Source: Bacillota bacterium (GTDB lineage Bacteria > Bacillota > Dethiobacteria > Dethiobacterales > Dethiobacteraceae). Taken from it: DNA of 35,556 nucleotides. Shown in pieces: positions 1 through 7,110 of the stretch. The notes under the pieces were generated by a model, which worked only from the letters and a program-made list of their open reading frames with translations, did not search any database and had not been told where the DNA came from. A program made the position numbers and the translations under genes. Each line of letters begins with the position of its first letter. Position 1 is the first letter of the stretch. The stretch is from the NCBI GenBank assembly GCA_012521405.1, contig JAAYMK010000007.1:1-35556 (forward strand), in the 5' to 3' direction.

Positions 1-23
1 CTTTTAAAACTGGAACGTTCACA

Positions 24-662
24 TTATGCATCTAAATTAAGCAAAGCATTTATTCTTTGCGTCAAAGCTTCTTTCCCGCCTGAACGATAAAGTTGCACCA
101 ATTCTTCCAGCTGCAATGAGGAAATCTTCTTCCTGCGCTTTGTAGCGTCACTAACTTTCTCAAGCAGCTCGGTGCGGGCACGGCCCACCATCTCAATCAC
201 AATTTTATAAGCTTCATCAAAATGTTCAGTTAAATTCACCCTGATTTGTTTTGCGAAAACAGGAGCCTGCCCGGAAGTGGAAATGGCAATTTTTAAAGGG
301 CCTTGCTTTACTACTGCCGGTACAAAAAAATCACATAATTCCGGCTCATCCACCACATTACACAGGATGCCTTTTTCGGCACAATGAGATGCCACTTGCT
401 GATTTACTTCCTTTTGTTCCGTAGCTACAATCACCAGCTTTGCTCCTGCAAGATCTTCTTTTTGATAGGGACGCTGAAAGGCCCTTATTTTCCCCGCAGC
501 AACAAATTGAGACAATGGCGGGTGTAATTGGGGACTAATCACATAAACATCGGCTTGGCAGGCTAAAAGTGACTGTACTTTCCTGGCAGCCACTTCTCCC
601 CCGCCCACCACCAGACATTTTTGCTGCTTAAGCTTGAGAAAAACTGGATATAAATCTGACAT
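24..662 (-). CDS. sirC: Precorrin-2 dehydrogenase / sirohydrochlorin ferrochelatase (Met8/SirC family)
   Basis: This cytosolic enzyme oxidises precorrin-2 to sirohydrochlorin with NAD+, the branch point to sirohaem and cobalamin; some family members also insert iron. The 212-residue length fits the stand-alone Met8/SirC type, not the long CysG fusion. Seen: an N-terminal Rossmann motif VVGGGEVAARK (residues 18-28), the family segment VVDEPELCDFF around residue 103, and TSGQAPVFAKQIR around residue 129. The start is an ATG with GAAGGGAAG upstream. It lies 56 bases after hemA, in the operon headed by the B12 riboswitch; its product is the substrate of CbiX encoded two genes upstream. Whether it also chelates metal cannot be told; with a dedicated CbiX nearby, dehydrogenase only is plausible. 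Confidence 0.9.
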   Translation of the reverse strand: MSDLYPVFLKLKQQKCLVVGGGEVAARKVQSLLACQADVYVISPQLHPPLSQFVAAGKIRAFQRPYQKEDLAGAKLVIVATEQKEVNQQVASHCAEKGILCNVVDEPELCDFFVPAVVKQGPLKIAISTSGQAPVFAKQIRVNLTEHFDEAYKIVIEMVGRARTELLEKVSDATKRRKKISSLQLEELVQLYRSGGKEALTQRINALLNLDA

Positions 663-718
663 AAATTTTTACTTCCCTTCTGTTAGAATACAGTTACCCC
701 GGTCTTACCCGCAGGAAA

Positions 719-2005
719 CTATGAGTTTTCATCGAGGAAATCTTCCAAAGCAAAGAGATGGCAAAAGGAATTTAAATAAAAGTCCCGCTTAGCTTCTAAA
801 GCCGACTCTTTTAAACGCAGCACCGGGTCACGTATGATGCTGTTAACAAGGGCGCGAGTCAAATTTTCCACATGTTTTTTTTCCCGTTCATCCAGGTGGG
901 CAAGTTTACGTAACGTAACTTCCAAGTGCGAAGAGCGTATCTTTTCTGCTTTTGCGTGTAAGGCGGCAATAAGCGGAGCGGCCGCCCTTGTTTTAAACCA
1001 TTTTTTATATTCTTCGATTTCCTCGTCAATAATTTTCTCAGCCAAAATTGCGTCTTGTTTACGCTTGTCCAGATTTTCCGCCACCACGGCTTGTAAATCA
1101 TCAATATCATAAAGAAATACATTTTCCAGCTCCCCCACTTGCGGTTCAATATCCCGGGGAACAGCAATATCAATTAAAAAAAGTGGTTTTCCCTGCCGCT
1201 GCCGGTGTACTTCAGCTAATTCTTTTGCCCGAAGTACATAATGCGGTGCACTGGTGGAAGAAATCACGATATCCGCCTTCAGTAAACATTGATAAAGCTT
1301 TGGGAAATCTTCACTCCGGCCGCCGTACCTGGCGGCAATTTTTTTTGCCCTGCCCCTGTTGCGATTTACCACCCAAACATTTTGTGCACCGTGCTCGTAC
1401 AAGTGCCGAAGAGTAAGCTCACTCATTTTACCGGCCCCCACAATCATTACCGTCCGGCCTTCCAGGGAAGGAAAAATTTTTTTTGCCAATTCCACCGCCG
1501 CATAAGAAACGGAGGCTGCATTTTGATTGATATCTGTTTCTGTTTGTACCCGTTTCGCCGCCGTGATCGCAAGACGAAAAAGAGTGTGAAAATAACTGTC
1601 AACCAAGCCGGCCGCCACTGCATCGGCATAGGCAGTTTTAATTTGTCCGAGAATTTGTGTCTCTCCGATAATCATGGAATCAAGGCCGGCAGTGACGCGG
1701 AAAAGATGCCTCACGGCTTCTTCCTGCTTGTATGTATAGAGATAAGAACGGATCGTAAGCGAATCTATTTTTTTTATTTTTTCCAACATCTTTAATGTAC
1801 CGGCAAAAAGCGACTCCTGATCTTTGCCGCAAGTATAGATTTCCGTCCGATTACACGTACTGACGATGACGGCCTCAGAAATTTCTTCTAGAGTTTGTAA
1901 TAATTTAAAAGCTTGGGAGAGTTGGCTTTTCGTAAAAGCCAGTTTTTCTCTCACTTCCACTGTAGCAGTTTTGTGATTGATCCCCACTACTAAAATTTCC
2001 GGCAT
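719..2005 (-). CDS. hemA: Glutamyl-tRNA reductase
   Basis: It reduces glutamyl-tRNA(Glu) with NADPH to glutamate-1-semialdehyde, the committed step of tetrapyrrole synthesis by the C5 route. The 428 residues match the family. Seen: VGINHKTATVEVREKLAF at the N-terminus, the catalytic cysteine in STCNRTEIYTC (about residue 50), GLDSMIIGETQILGQ near residue 110, an NADPH Rossmann motif VGAGKMSELT near residue 190, and a helical C-terminal dimerisation domain. The ATG has GGGGGAC seven to ten bases upstream. It sits between cbiX and the Met8/SirC gene, so tetrapyrrole precursor supply is likely under the same B12 riboswitch as cobalt import. Confidence 0.97.
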   Translation of the reverse strand: MPEILVVGINHKTATVEVREKLAFTKSQLSQAFKLLQTLEEISEAVIVSTCNRTEIYTCGKDQESLFAGTLKMLEKIKKIDSLTIRSYLYTYKQEEAVRHLFRVTAGLDSMIIGETQILGQIKTAYADAVAAGLVDSYFHTLFRLAITAAKRVQTETDINQNAASVSYAAVELAKKIFPSLEGRTVMIVGAGKMSELTLRHLYEHGAQNVWVVNRNRGRAKKIAARYGGRSEDFPKLYQCLLKADIVISSTSAPHYVLRAKELAEVHRQRQGKPLFLIDIAVPRDIEPQVGELENVFLYDIDDLQAVVAENLDKRKQDAILAEKIIDEEIEEYKKWFKTRAAAPLIAALHAKAEKIRSSHLEVTLRKLAHLDEREKKHVENLTRALVNSIIRDPVLRLKESALEAKRDFYLNSFCHLFALEDFLDENS

Positions 2006-2062
2006 GTTTGTCCCCCTAACCTACAAAACAATATTCGCCACATACTTTTTTCAATCATAAGT

Positions 2063-2428
2063 TTAAAAGGCTGCATCAACACGTTCCCAAACAATTTCTG
2101 CCAGTCGTTGATCTATTCCCAGTACAGCAGCCAGCTTGATGTTAAGCTGTGGATGCTTTGCTTTTACTGCATCTAAAATGGCAGGTAAATCTTCTGTAAT
2201 ATGTATCCCATTATAGAGAAAAACAGGAACTACGGTTATCTCAGTTTTTCCTTGTGAGTTTAGCTCAGAAATTGCAGTTGCCACATCCGGTTCGGCCGCT
2301 TCCATAAAACTTACCTTCACATACTCCTGGGGCCGTAACAGCTGTACATAATTTTGCAATTCAAAAAGTGCTTTATTGGCTTCACTTCGCCTGCTGCCAT
2401 GCCCTACCAATAATACTGCTTTTGTCAT
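2063..2428 (-). CDS. cbiX: Sirohydrochlorin cobaltochelatase, short CbiX type
   Basis: It inserts Co2+ into sirohydrochlorin at the start of the anaerobic (early cobalt) cobalamin pathway. With 121 residues it is the small single-domain form (CbiX-S), which works as a homodimer. Seen: the N-terminal LLVGHGSRRSEANK with the first metal-handling His (residue 10), and VPVFLYNGIHITEDLP with the second conserved His near residue 75. The ATG follows a strong GGAGGAGGATC. The neighbours are a cobalt ECF transporter upstream and hemA/sirC downstream, which supports cobalt rather than iron as the metal. An iron-chelating SirB role is the main alternative and cannot be excluded from sequence alone. Confidence 0.9.
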   Translation of the reverse strand: MTKAVLLVGHGSRRSEANKALFELQNYVQLLRPQEYVKVSFMEAAEPDVATAISELNSQGKTEITVVPVFLYNGIHITEDLPAILDAVKAKHPQLNIKLAAVLGIDQRLAEIVWERVDAAF

Positions 2429-2484
2429 GATCCTCCTCCATTTACACTTATCATATCATTTCTAGATATTTTTAGAGAAGGTTT

Positions 2485-2904
2485 TTACAACACCTTAAGT
2501 TTTTGTTTACTTTTATTGCTAAAATACACACTGACAGCCACAGCCACCACTATAACCCCTATCACAACGGGAAGTTTAGGTAAGCTGCTTACTTTAACTC
2601 CTTCTTTATATTCTGCCCTGTGGCCCATGCCGTCATTGGCCACGGCACGGTAAACCTCTAAATTGGGATCAAAATAAAATTTACCTTTTTCGTCTACCAG
2701 GCCTTGGGCTAAAACTTTATCGTTTTGATCATAAAGTATTACTTCTGTGCTTGTGGAAAAACCGCCGCCGTCATACTCTACCCTGAATACTCCCGGCTCT
2801 TCCAATTTTAATAACATACCATGGGCTAAGGCCGTGCCACAGTACAGTAAAATAAATATAAGGCATGTAAAAATAACTGTTTTTTTGCTTACTTTTAAAT
2901 TCAT
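2485..2904 (-). CDS. NikL/CbiN-position accessory membrane protein of the ECF metal transporter
   Basis: This 139-residue protein has an N-terminal signal segment (hydrophobic residues about 9-26) ending in ALAHG, an exported domain of about 80 residues with a carboxypeptidase-regulatory/NikL-like look (VEYDGGGFSTSTEVILYDQ; a DEKGKFYFDP strand segment), then one C-terminal membrane helix (about residues 110-129) and a basic tail. That architecture is the one described for the NikL component of nickel/cobalt ECF transporters, not the two-helix CbiN. The His directly after the predicted cleavage site could take part in metal hand-over (inference). Its ATG touches the stop of cbiM with no gap, so the two are translationally linked. 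The family assignment rests on architecture and position only. Confidence 0.7.
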   Translation of the reverse strand: MNLKVSKKTVIFTCLIFILLYCGTALAHGMLLKLEEPGVFRVEYDGGGFSTSTEVILYDQNDKVLAQGLVDEKGKFYFDPNLEVYRAVANDGMGHRAEYKEGVKVSSLPKLPVVIGVIVVAVAVSVYFSNKSKQKLKVL

Positions 2905-3513
2905 CTAATCACCCTTTACAGCAATCCAGCTTTTTTTATTCTTTTCTAAAAACTGTACGGCAAAGGCGGTAACAATTGTTTCCACCACTAAAATTGGTAA
3001 GTGCCCCAACATGACAATTTTAACTACGGAAAAATCACCGGCGGCAAATCTTGAATCTGACAGTACCAGCAAAATTATCACCGCAATAACAGTAATTACC
3101 ACTGAAACTGCACCGGCTATACCTCCCCTGACTAGTGTTTTCAGATTAGGCAGCTTGCAGTAAAGCAAGTAAGACAAGTATGCCGGGATTGACAAAATTA
3201 ATGTATTGGCTGCCAAAGCCGTTAATCCGCCGTGTCTAAGTAATAAGGCCTGCAATAAAAGGGCTGGGAAAAAAGCCAGAGGCGATTTTTTTCCCAGAAT
3301 AATCCCGATGAGGCCGCATAACAGCGGGTGTACAGAAGTGGGCGATACAGGAATGGAAATCAGTGAAACTGCAAAGAACGTACCTGCCATTAAACTAATC
3401 TTGGGGATCTCTTCTTCTTTAATCCCTTTAGCCGCCACTCCCATGGCGACAACTGCTGCGCCGTATGTAGCTGCAACGACGGGAGCTGTTAGGACACCAT
3501 CGGCGATATGCAT
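2905..3513 (-). CDS. cbiM: Cobalt ECF transporter substrate-binding membrane protein CbiM
   Basis: CbiM is the integral-membrane S-component that binds the metal ion. The sequence starts MHIADGVLTAPVV, the family's hallmark N-terminus; in CbiM/NikM proteins the first residues including His2 coordinate the metal. For this reason, and because AGGAGG lies exactly seven bases upstream of the ATG at 3513, I start here and not at the in-frame TTG two codons earlier, which would bury the metal-binding N-terminus. Several hydrophobic helices follow, with PVSPTSVHPLLCGLIG carrying another conserved His near residue 60. 202 residues is usual. It lies between the His-rich small protein and the NikL-like gene. 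Confidence 0.93.
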   Translation of the reverse strand: MHIADGVLTAPVVAATYGAAVVAMGVAAKGIKEEEIPKISLMAGTFFAVSLISIPVSPTSVHPLLCGLIGIILGKKSPLAFFPALLLQALLLRHGGLTALAANTLILSIPAYLSYLLYCKLPNLKTLVRGGIAGAVSVVITVIAVIILLVLSDSRFAAGDFSVVKIVMLGHLPILVVETIVTAFAVQFLEKNKKSWIAVKGD

Positions 3514-3531
3514 AAACAAACCTCCTCAAAG

Positions 3532-3867
3532 CTAATAATCATGGTCGTGGTTATGATCATGGATGGTGACGTTCATGCTGCCCTCATGTTCCCGCAAGGG
3601 CAAAATTCGTTTTTCATCTTCTGTAAAGATCTGCATATTGTTTTCATGCGGCTTATGTTCCGTCACTACAGCATAAATGCTGTCTTCCCCAATAACAAAA
3701 TAAATATGTCCATGCTCTTTATCCATTTCCAAAGTATAGGCGTAATCAGGTTTGGCTACAAATTCACCACCTTGTTTAACAAATTCTTTTTCGGTGACCA
3801 TTAAATGAGCCGCATAATGCTCCAGATCCCCAATATTGTCTCCCATTTTAATAAAACCGACATCCAT
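3532..3867 (-). CDS. Small His/Asp-rich protein of unknown family in the cobalt operon
   Basis: I do not recognise this 111-residue protein. It has no signal peptide or membrane helix, is acidic, and is rich in His: EHYAAH near residue 16, DKEHGHIYF near residue 49, VTEHKPHENN near residue 68, and a C-terminal tail HDHNHDHDY like the metal-binding tails of metallochaperones. The core looks like a small beta-rich domain. It lies between cbiO and cbiM, 18 bases before the cbiM start, so a cytosolic role in holding or handing over Co2+ (or sensing it) is the natural inference. The start is uncertain: a perfect AGGAGG at 3904-3909 is followed after one base by an ATG in another frame, while the ATG at 3867 has only a weak site. 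Confidence 0.7.
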   Translation of the reverse strand: MDVGFIKMGDNIGDLEHYAAHLMVTEKEFVKQGGEFVAKPDYAYTLEMDKEHGHIYFVIGEDSIYAVVTEHKPHENNMQIFTEDEKRILPLREHEGSMNVTIHDHNHDHDY

Positions 3868-3930
3868 GGTTTCATCTTCACACGGTCCAAAATGGAAAAC
3901 ATTCCTCCTTTAAATTTTAATTTGCCTGTT

Positions 3931-4743
3931 TTAACCTTTGTACTCTAAACTGAATTTTGCCAGTAACTCTTTCGCTTGAGTTATATTTCTTGGTTTGCAG
4001 TTAAAATGGGAAAACAGTTCATAGAGCAAGGGTTTTGTTAGACCTGCCCTAACATAAACTTCTTCTTTAGTCAGCACTTCTTCCACCGGGCCTGCCTCGA
4101 TGATTTTTCCTGCATGTAAAACTACCACTTCCTCGGCCCATTCATATGTTAGATCCACATCATGGGTGGAAAAGACAATGGTCTTGTCCGCTTTCACCCA
4201 GTCATCAAGCAAGCTTTTAAAATATACAAGTGACGGGCCGTCTAAACCGGAAAAAGGTTCATCGCATACAATCATACTTGGTTCCAGCACAAGTAAACCG
4301 GCAATGGCTACTTTCTTTTTTTGTCCTAAACTTAATTGATAGGGCGGAAAAGACAGGAGGCTTTCAATCTGTAGAGCTTTAGCAATATTTCTAATGCGTG
4401 GCTCTTTTTCGTCTTCAGGAAATCTATAATTATCTAAGCCGAACTTTATATCGTTATAGACAGTGGTGGAAAAAATTTGGTGGTCAGGGTAGTCAAAAAG
4501 GAATCCCACTTTGCGTCTGATGTGAGCAAGATTTTCTTGTTTAACCGGCAGATTAAATACTTCTACCGAACCTGTCTGCGGAAGGTGCATACCGTTTAAA
4601 TGGTACAAAAGAGTGGTTTTGCCGCTGCCGTTCAGGCCAAGGATGGCTGTTTTTTTCCCTTTTTTGATGTTTAAATTAATATCAATTAATGCTTGATACC
4701 CATTAGAGTATGTAAAATTTAAATTGCAGATTTTTATTGCCAT
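3931..4743 (-). CDS. cbiO: Cobalt ECF transporter ATPase CbiO
   Basis: This is the ABC ATPase that powers the CbiMQO importer from the cytosolic face. Seen in order: Walker A GLNGSGKTT (about residues 37-45), a Q-loop region FDYPDHQIF typical of ECF ATPases, signature LSLGQKKKVAIAG near residue 138, Walker B MIVCDEPFSGLD near residue 160, and the switch His in STHDVD near residue 193. The 270 residues match the family, with a short C-terminal extension. The ATG lies one base after the cbiQ stop. With a single ATPase gene, it probably acts as a homodimer on CbiQ. Confidence 0.95.
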   Translation of the reverse strand: MAIKICNLNFTYSNGYQALIDINLNIKKGKKTAILGLNGSGKTTLLYHLNGMHLPQTGSVEVFNLPVKQENLAHIRRKVGFLFDYPDHQIFSTTVYNDIKFGLDNYRFPEDEKEPRIRNIAKALQIESLLSFPPYQLSLGQKKKVAIAGLLVLEPSMIVCDEPFSGLDGPSLVYFKSLLDDWVKADKTIVFSTHDVDLTYEWAEEVVVLHAGKIIEAGPVEEVLTKEEVYVRAGLTKPLLYELFSHFNCKPRNITQAKELLAKFSLEYKG

Positions 4744-4744
4744 C

Positions 4745-5443
4745 TTACACCGTCCTATCTATAAGCAGCACAAAAATTAAAATAATTGTCAATAGGCCCG
4801 CCTCACAAAGTATTTTTTTGTTTTTTATCCCCTTAGTTGGAGGCAAGCCCTGAAAGCCTCTGGCCTTCATGGCCTTAAAAACCCTCTCGCTGTGAGAAAT
4901 GCTTTTAAGAAAAAAACCCCCTATCCATTCCCCGAAAATACTGATGACGGACCCTCCCCTTCTTTCGGCAATACCCCTGCCGGCCAGTGCTTTTCTGCCA
5001 ATTTGCACATCTGCGCTTACCATGTGGCAATATCTGAAAGTCAGGACTAAAATACTGTTAAACAGGGGCGGCAATCCCAGCTTTAGAACTCCTTCCACCA
5101 GGTAAAGGGCTGAATGACGGGACATAACTGCCCCCAGGCACAGTGCTGAAACAAAAATTTTACCGCTAACCATTATGGTAAAATCCAAATCAGCCAAATC
5201 CTGGGCCAAAATAAATCTGATTACTGCCGGCAAGAGTAAGAGAGCCATAAAGGGCAAAACAGATCGGACAAACTTGTATAAATCTTTATATTCACATGTA
5301 AAAAAGCAATATATTGTTACCAAAACAGCAGTAATCAGCAACAGCCGCAAACTTGTGATGAAAGAGACAAAGAACAGTAAAACCAGCAGTTTAACCAGCG
5401 TTTCTTCTGGTTGTTTTGCAGCTTTGATTTTAATCACCTTCAC
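4745..5443 (-). CDS. cbiQ: Cobalt ECF transporter transmembrane coupling protein CbiQ
   Basis: CbiQ is the T-component that couples the ATPase CbiO to the metal-binding CbiM. Seen: several hydrophobic helices in the first two thirds, then the cytosolic coupling helices with the family's Ala-x-x-Gly signatures, RKALAGRG and ERVFKAMKARGF. The frame is open back to a TTG at 5509, but that would add a Pro-rich leader encoded partly by the terminator T-tract, so I place the start at the GTG at 5443 (a second GTG at 5437 is equally possible). It is the first gene after the cobalamin riboswitch and terminator. A short GCCGGC hairpin lies between the terminator and the start. Confidence 0.88.
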   Translation of the reverse strand: MKVIKIKAAKQPEETLVKLLVLLFFVSFITSLRLLLITAVLVTIYCFFTCEYKDLYKFVRSVLPFMALLLLPAVIRFILAQDLADLDFTIMVSGKIFVSALCLGAVMSRHSALYLVEGVLKLGLPPLFNSILVLTFRYCHMVSADVQIGRKALAGRGIAERRGGSVISIFGEWIGGFFLKSISHSERVFKAMKARGFQGLPPTKGIKNKKILCEAGLLTIILIFVLLIDRTV

Positions 5444-5507
5444 TTCTTCTCTTTCATGTTTTTTTGGTTGCCGGCTTTTTGCCGGCGGTGGTTCCGGCCC
5501 CGGCAAC

Positions 5508-5543
5508 AAAAAAAGTCTCCCAGCAAAACGCTAAGAGACTTTT
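5508..5543 (-). terminator. Intrinsic terminator of the cobalamin riboswitch
   Basis: On the minus strand the arms AAAAGTCTCTTAGC and GCTGGGAGACTTTT pair (14 pairs including G-U) around a GTTTT loop and run straight into a T-tract. It sits between the B12 box and cbiQ, as expected for a riboswitch that stops transcription when B12 is bound. Confidence 0.88.
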
Positions 5544-5576
5544 CCCATCTTAAAGTCACTAAAAAAGCACAAAAGG

Positions 5577-5615
5577 GATTTATGACGAATTTGCTCCCCT
5601 TTCGTCCATAAACCA
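5577..5615 (-). promoter_or_regulatory. Second hairpin in the riboswitch expression platform
   Basis: Between the aptamer and the terminator, GGTTTATGGACGAA pairs with TTCGTCATAAATCC (one bulged base) around an 11-base loop. It may act as an antiterminator-side or anti-antiterminator element. This role is inferred; only the pairing is seen. Confidence 0.5.
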
Positions 5616-5620
5616 CACTA

Positions 5621-5777
5621 ATCCAAGGCAGGTCTCCTGGCTTACGGTTCATCCTCCTCCCAGCCTTCCCAGGTGTAAAAACCCAGTGGCATCCAGGGAT
5701 TCGTCACCGATCACAGTGGTGGGTCCGCGACGGTTTTTCACCGTACTTCCCTATTCTCCCTTTTCAGGGCACCTTAG
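5621..5777 (-). promoter_or_regulatory. Cobalamin (B12) riboswitch aptamer
   Basis: The minus strand carries the conserved landmarks in order: GGTGCCC at the 5' end, GGGAATAGGGAA-like purine segments, GCCACTGGG, GGGAAGG, and the B12 box AAGCCAGGAGACCTGCC at 5627-5643. A sigma-A promoter lies just upstream and an intrinsic terminator downstream, and the first genes are cobalt-transport genes, a classic target. Adenosyl- or other cobalamin should reduce expression of the whole operon. The exact ends of the aptamer are approximate. Confidence 0.96.
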
Positions 5778-5811
5778 ATTATCCATATTCAATTTTCCCT
5801 TAACAATTAAA

Positions 5812-5840
5812 ATCATACCAGCTGGCACATTTTTTGTCAA
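5812..5840 (-). promoter_or_regulatory. Sigma-A promoter of the cobalt/tetrapyrrole operon
   Basis: The -35 box TTGACA (5835-5840) and -10 box TATGAT (5812-5817) are separated by exactly 17 bases. The predicted start of transcription, near 5805, is just upstream of the riboswitch aptamer. It lies in the gap after panD. Confidence 0.88.
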
Positions 5841-5887
5841 TGGTGTAAATGTAGATGATGTGCAGTACCAATAGCCTTATTTTGCTT

Positions 5888-6256
5888 TTAGCCTTCTTTT
5901 TCTTTCCTGTTAATTATCCTGTTATTTGCATCGACGTAAATTATTTTCGGTTTAAATTTTTCTATTTTCTCTTCCTCCACAAGGGCGTAAGAAATGATAA
6001 TAATAAGATCACCGGGCTGGACAAGACGGGCAGCGGCACCATTGAGGCAAATGGTGCCGCTGCCTCTTTTACCTTTAATGACATAGGTTTCAAAGCGGGC
6101 ACCGTTATTAATGTTGACAATTTGTACTTTTTCATAAGGAAGGATATCCGCTGCCACCAACAATTCTTCATCGATGGTGATACTGCCTTCGTAATGCAAG
6201 TTGGCGTCCGTGACGGTTGCCCGGTGGATTTTAGCTTTACACATTTCCCGCAGCAT
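5888..6256 (-). CDS. panD: Aspartate 1-decarboxylase precursor
   Basis: PanD makes beta-alanine from aspartate for pantothenate synthesis, in the cytosol. It is a pyruvoyl enzyme that cleaves itself between Gly24 and Ser25; here YEGSITID puts Gly24-Ser25 exactly in place. [22 protein letters not shown] and [10 protein letters not shown] are further family segments. The length of 122 residues is usual, and the tail is basic. The ATG follows GGAGGTATAAAG, two bases after the panC stop. It is the last gene of the pantothenate operon; I see no obvious terminator between it and the next promoter at 5840. Confidence 0.96.
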   Translation of the reverse strand: MLREMCKAKIHRATVTDANLHYEGSITIDEELLVAADILPYEKVQIVNINNGARFETYVIKGKRGSGTICLNGAAARLVQPGDLIIIISYALVEEEKIEKFKPKIIYVDANNRIINRKEKEG

Positions 6257-6258
6257 CT

Positions 6259-7110
6259 TTATACCTCCACAATGATATTATCAATTAAACGGGTGCTGCC
6301 AAAACGTACCGCCACTGCTATCAGTGCTTTACCGGAAATTTTTTTGCAGGGCTGCAAGTTTTCCAGATCAACTATATTTACATAATCAATATCCGCTAAA
6401 GGTTCTTGTTTAATAAGCTTGGTAATATAGGCAATGAGGCTTGCGGCATCTCTTTCCCCCTGTGTGATTTTTTCCTTGGCGGCACAAAGACTGCGGTAAA
6501 GCACCGGCGCTGCTTGCCGCTCCTTTTGGTTTAAGTAAGTATTGCGCGAACTCATGGCCAAACCGTCAGTTTCACGTACCGTGGGTAAAATGTGAATGGT
6601 GATGTCAAAATTAAGATCAGCTACCATTCTTTTAATGATAAAAGCTTGCTGAGCGTCTTTTTGCCCAAAATACGCATGATCCGGTTCAACAAGATTAAAC
6701 AATTTAGTCACCACAGTCGTAACGCCGCGGAAATGCCCGGGTCTGCTGGCCCCGCAAAGATGTTCACTGAGGCGTTCCACTTCCACAAAGGTAGCAAAAC
6801 CTTGCGGATACATTTCTTTTACCGTAGGGGCAAAAATCAGGTCACAACCGTTGGCAAAGGCCAGCTTTGCATCCCTGGATAAAGCGCGCGGGTACTCTGC
6901 ATAATCTTCGCCGGCACCAAACTGCAGCGGATTAACAAAAATACTAATGACCACAAAATCGCAATCTTTTCCTGCCTGGCGGATTAAAGACAAATGACCT
7001 TCATGGAGATACCCCATGGTGGGCACAAAGCCAATTGTTTTCTGCGCGGCGCGGATTTCTCGCAGGATTGAACGCAGTTCGTAGATACGGTGAACAATTT
7101 TTTTTGCCAT
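6259..7110 (-). CDS. panC: Pantothenate synthetase (pantoate-beta-alanine ligase)
   Basis: PanC joins pantoate and beta-alanine using ATP via a pantoyl-adenylate. Seen: [17 protein letters not shown] with the HIGH-type nucleotide motif HEGH (about residues 28-44), [12 protein letters not shown], the segment [23 protein letters not shown], and MSSRNTYL near residue 185 (KMSKS-like loop). The frame opens one codon earlier at a TTG, but the ATG at 7110 shares its first base with the panB stop (TGATG), the usual coupled arrangement, so I start there. This gives 283 residues, normal for the family. Confidence 0.97.
   Translation of the reverse strand: MAKKIVHRIYELRSILREIRAAQKTIGFVPTMGYLHEGHLSLIRQAGKDCDFVVISIFVNPLQFGAGEDYAEYPRALSRDAKLAFANGCDLIFAPTVKEMYPQGFATFVEVERLSEHLCGASRPGHFRGVTTVVTKLFNLVEPDHAYFGQKDAQQAFIIKRMVADLNFDITIHILPTVRETDGLAMSSRNTYLNQKERQAAPVLYRSLCAAKEKITQGERDAASLIAYITKLIKQEPLADIDYVNIVDLENLQPCKKISGKALIAVAVRFGSTRLIDNIIVEV

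Noticed and set aside
5444-5509. CbiQ start at the TTG at 5509
   Set aside because: It would encode a Pro-rich leader from the terminator and hairpin, unlike CbiQ N-termini; kept only as a remote possibility because GGGAG lies seven bases upstream.
5440-5652. 70-residue open frame over the riboswitch and terminator
   Set aside because: It reads through the B12 box and terminator, which explain the sequence; no ribosome site.
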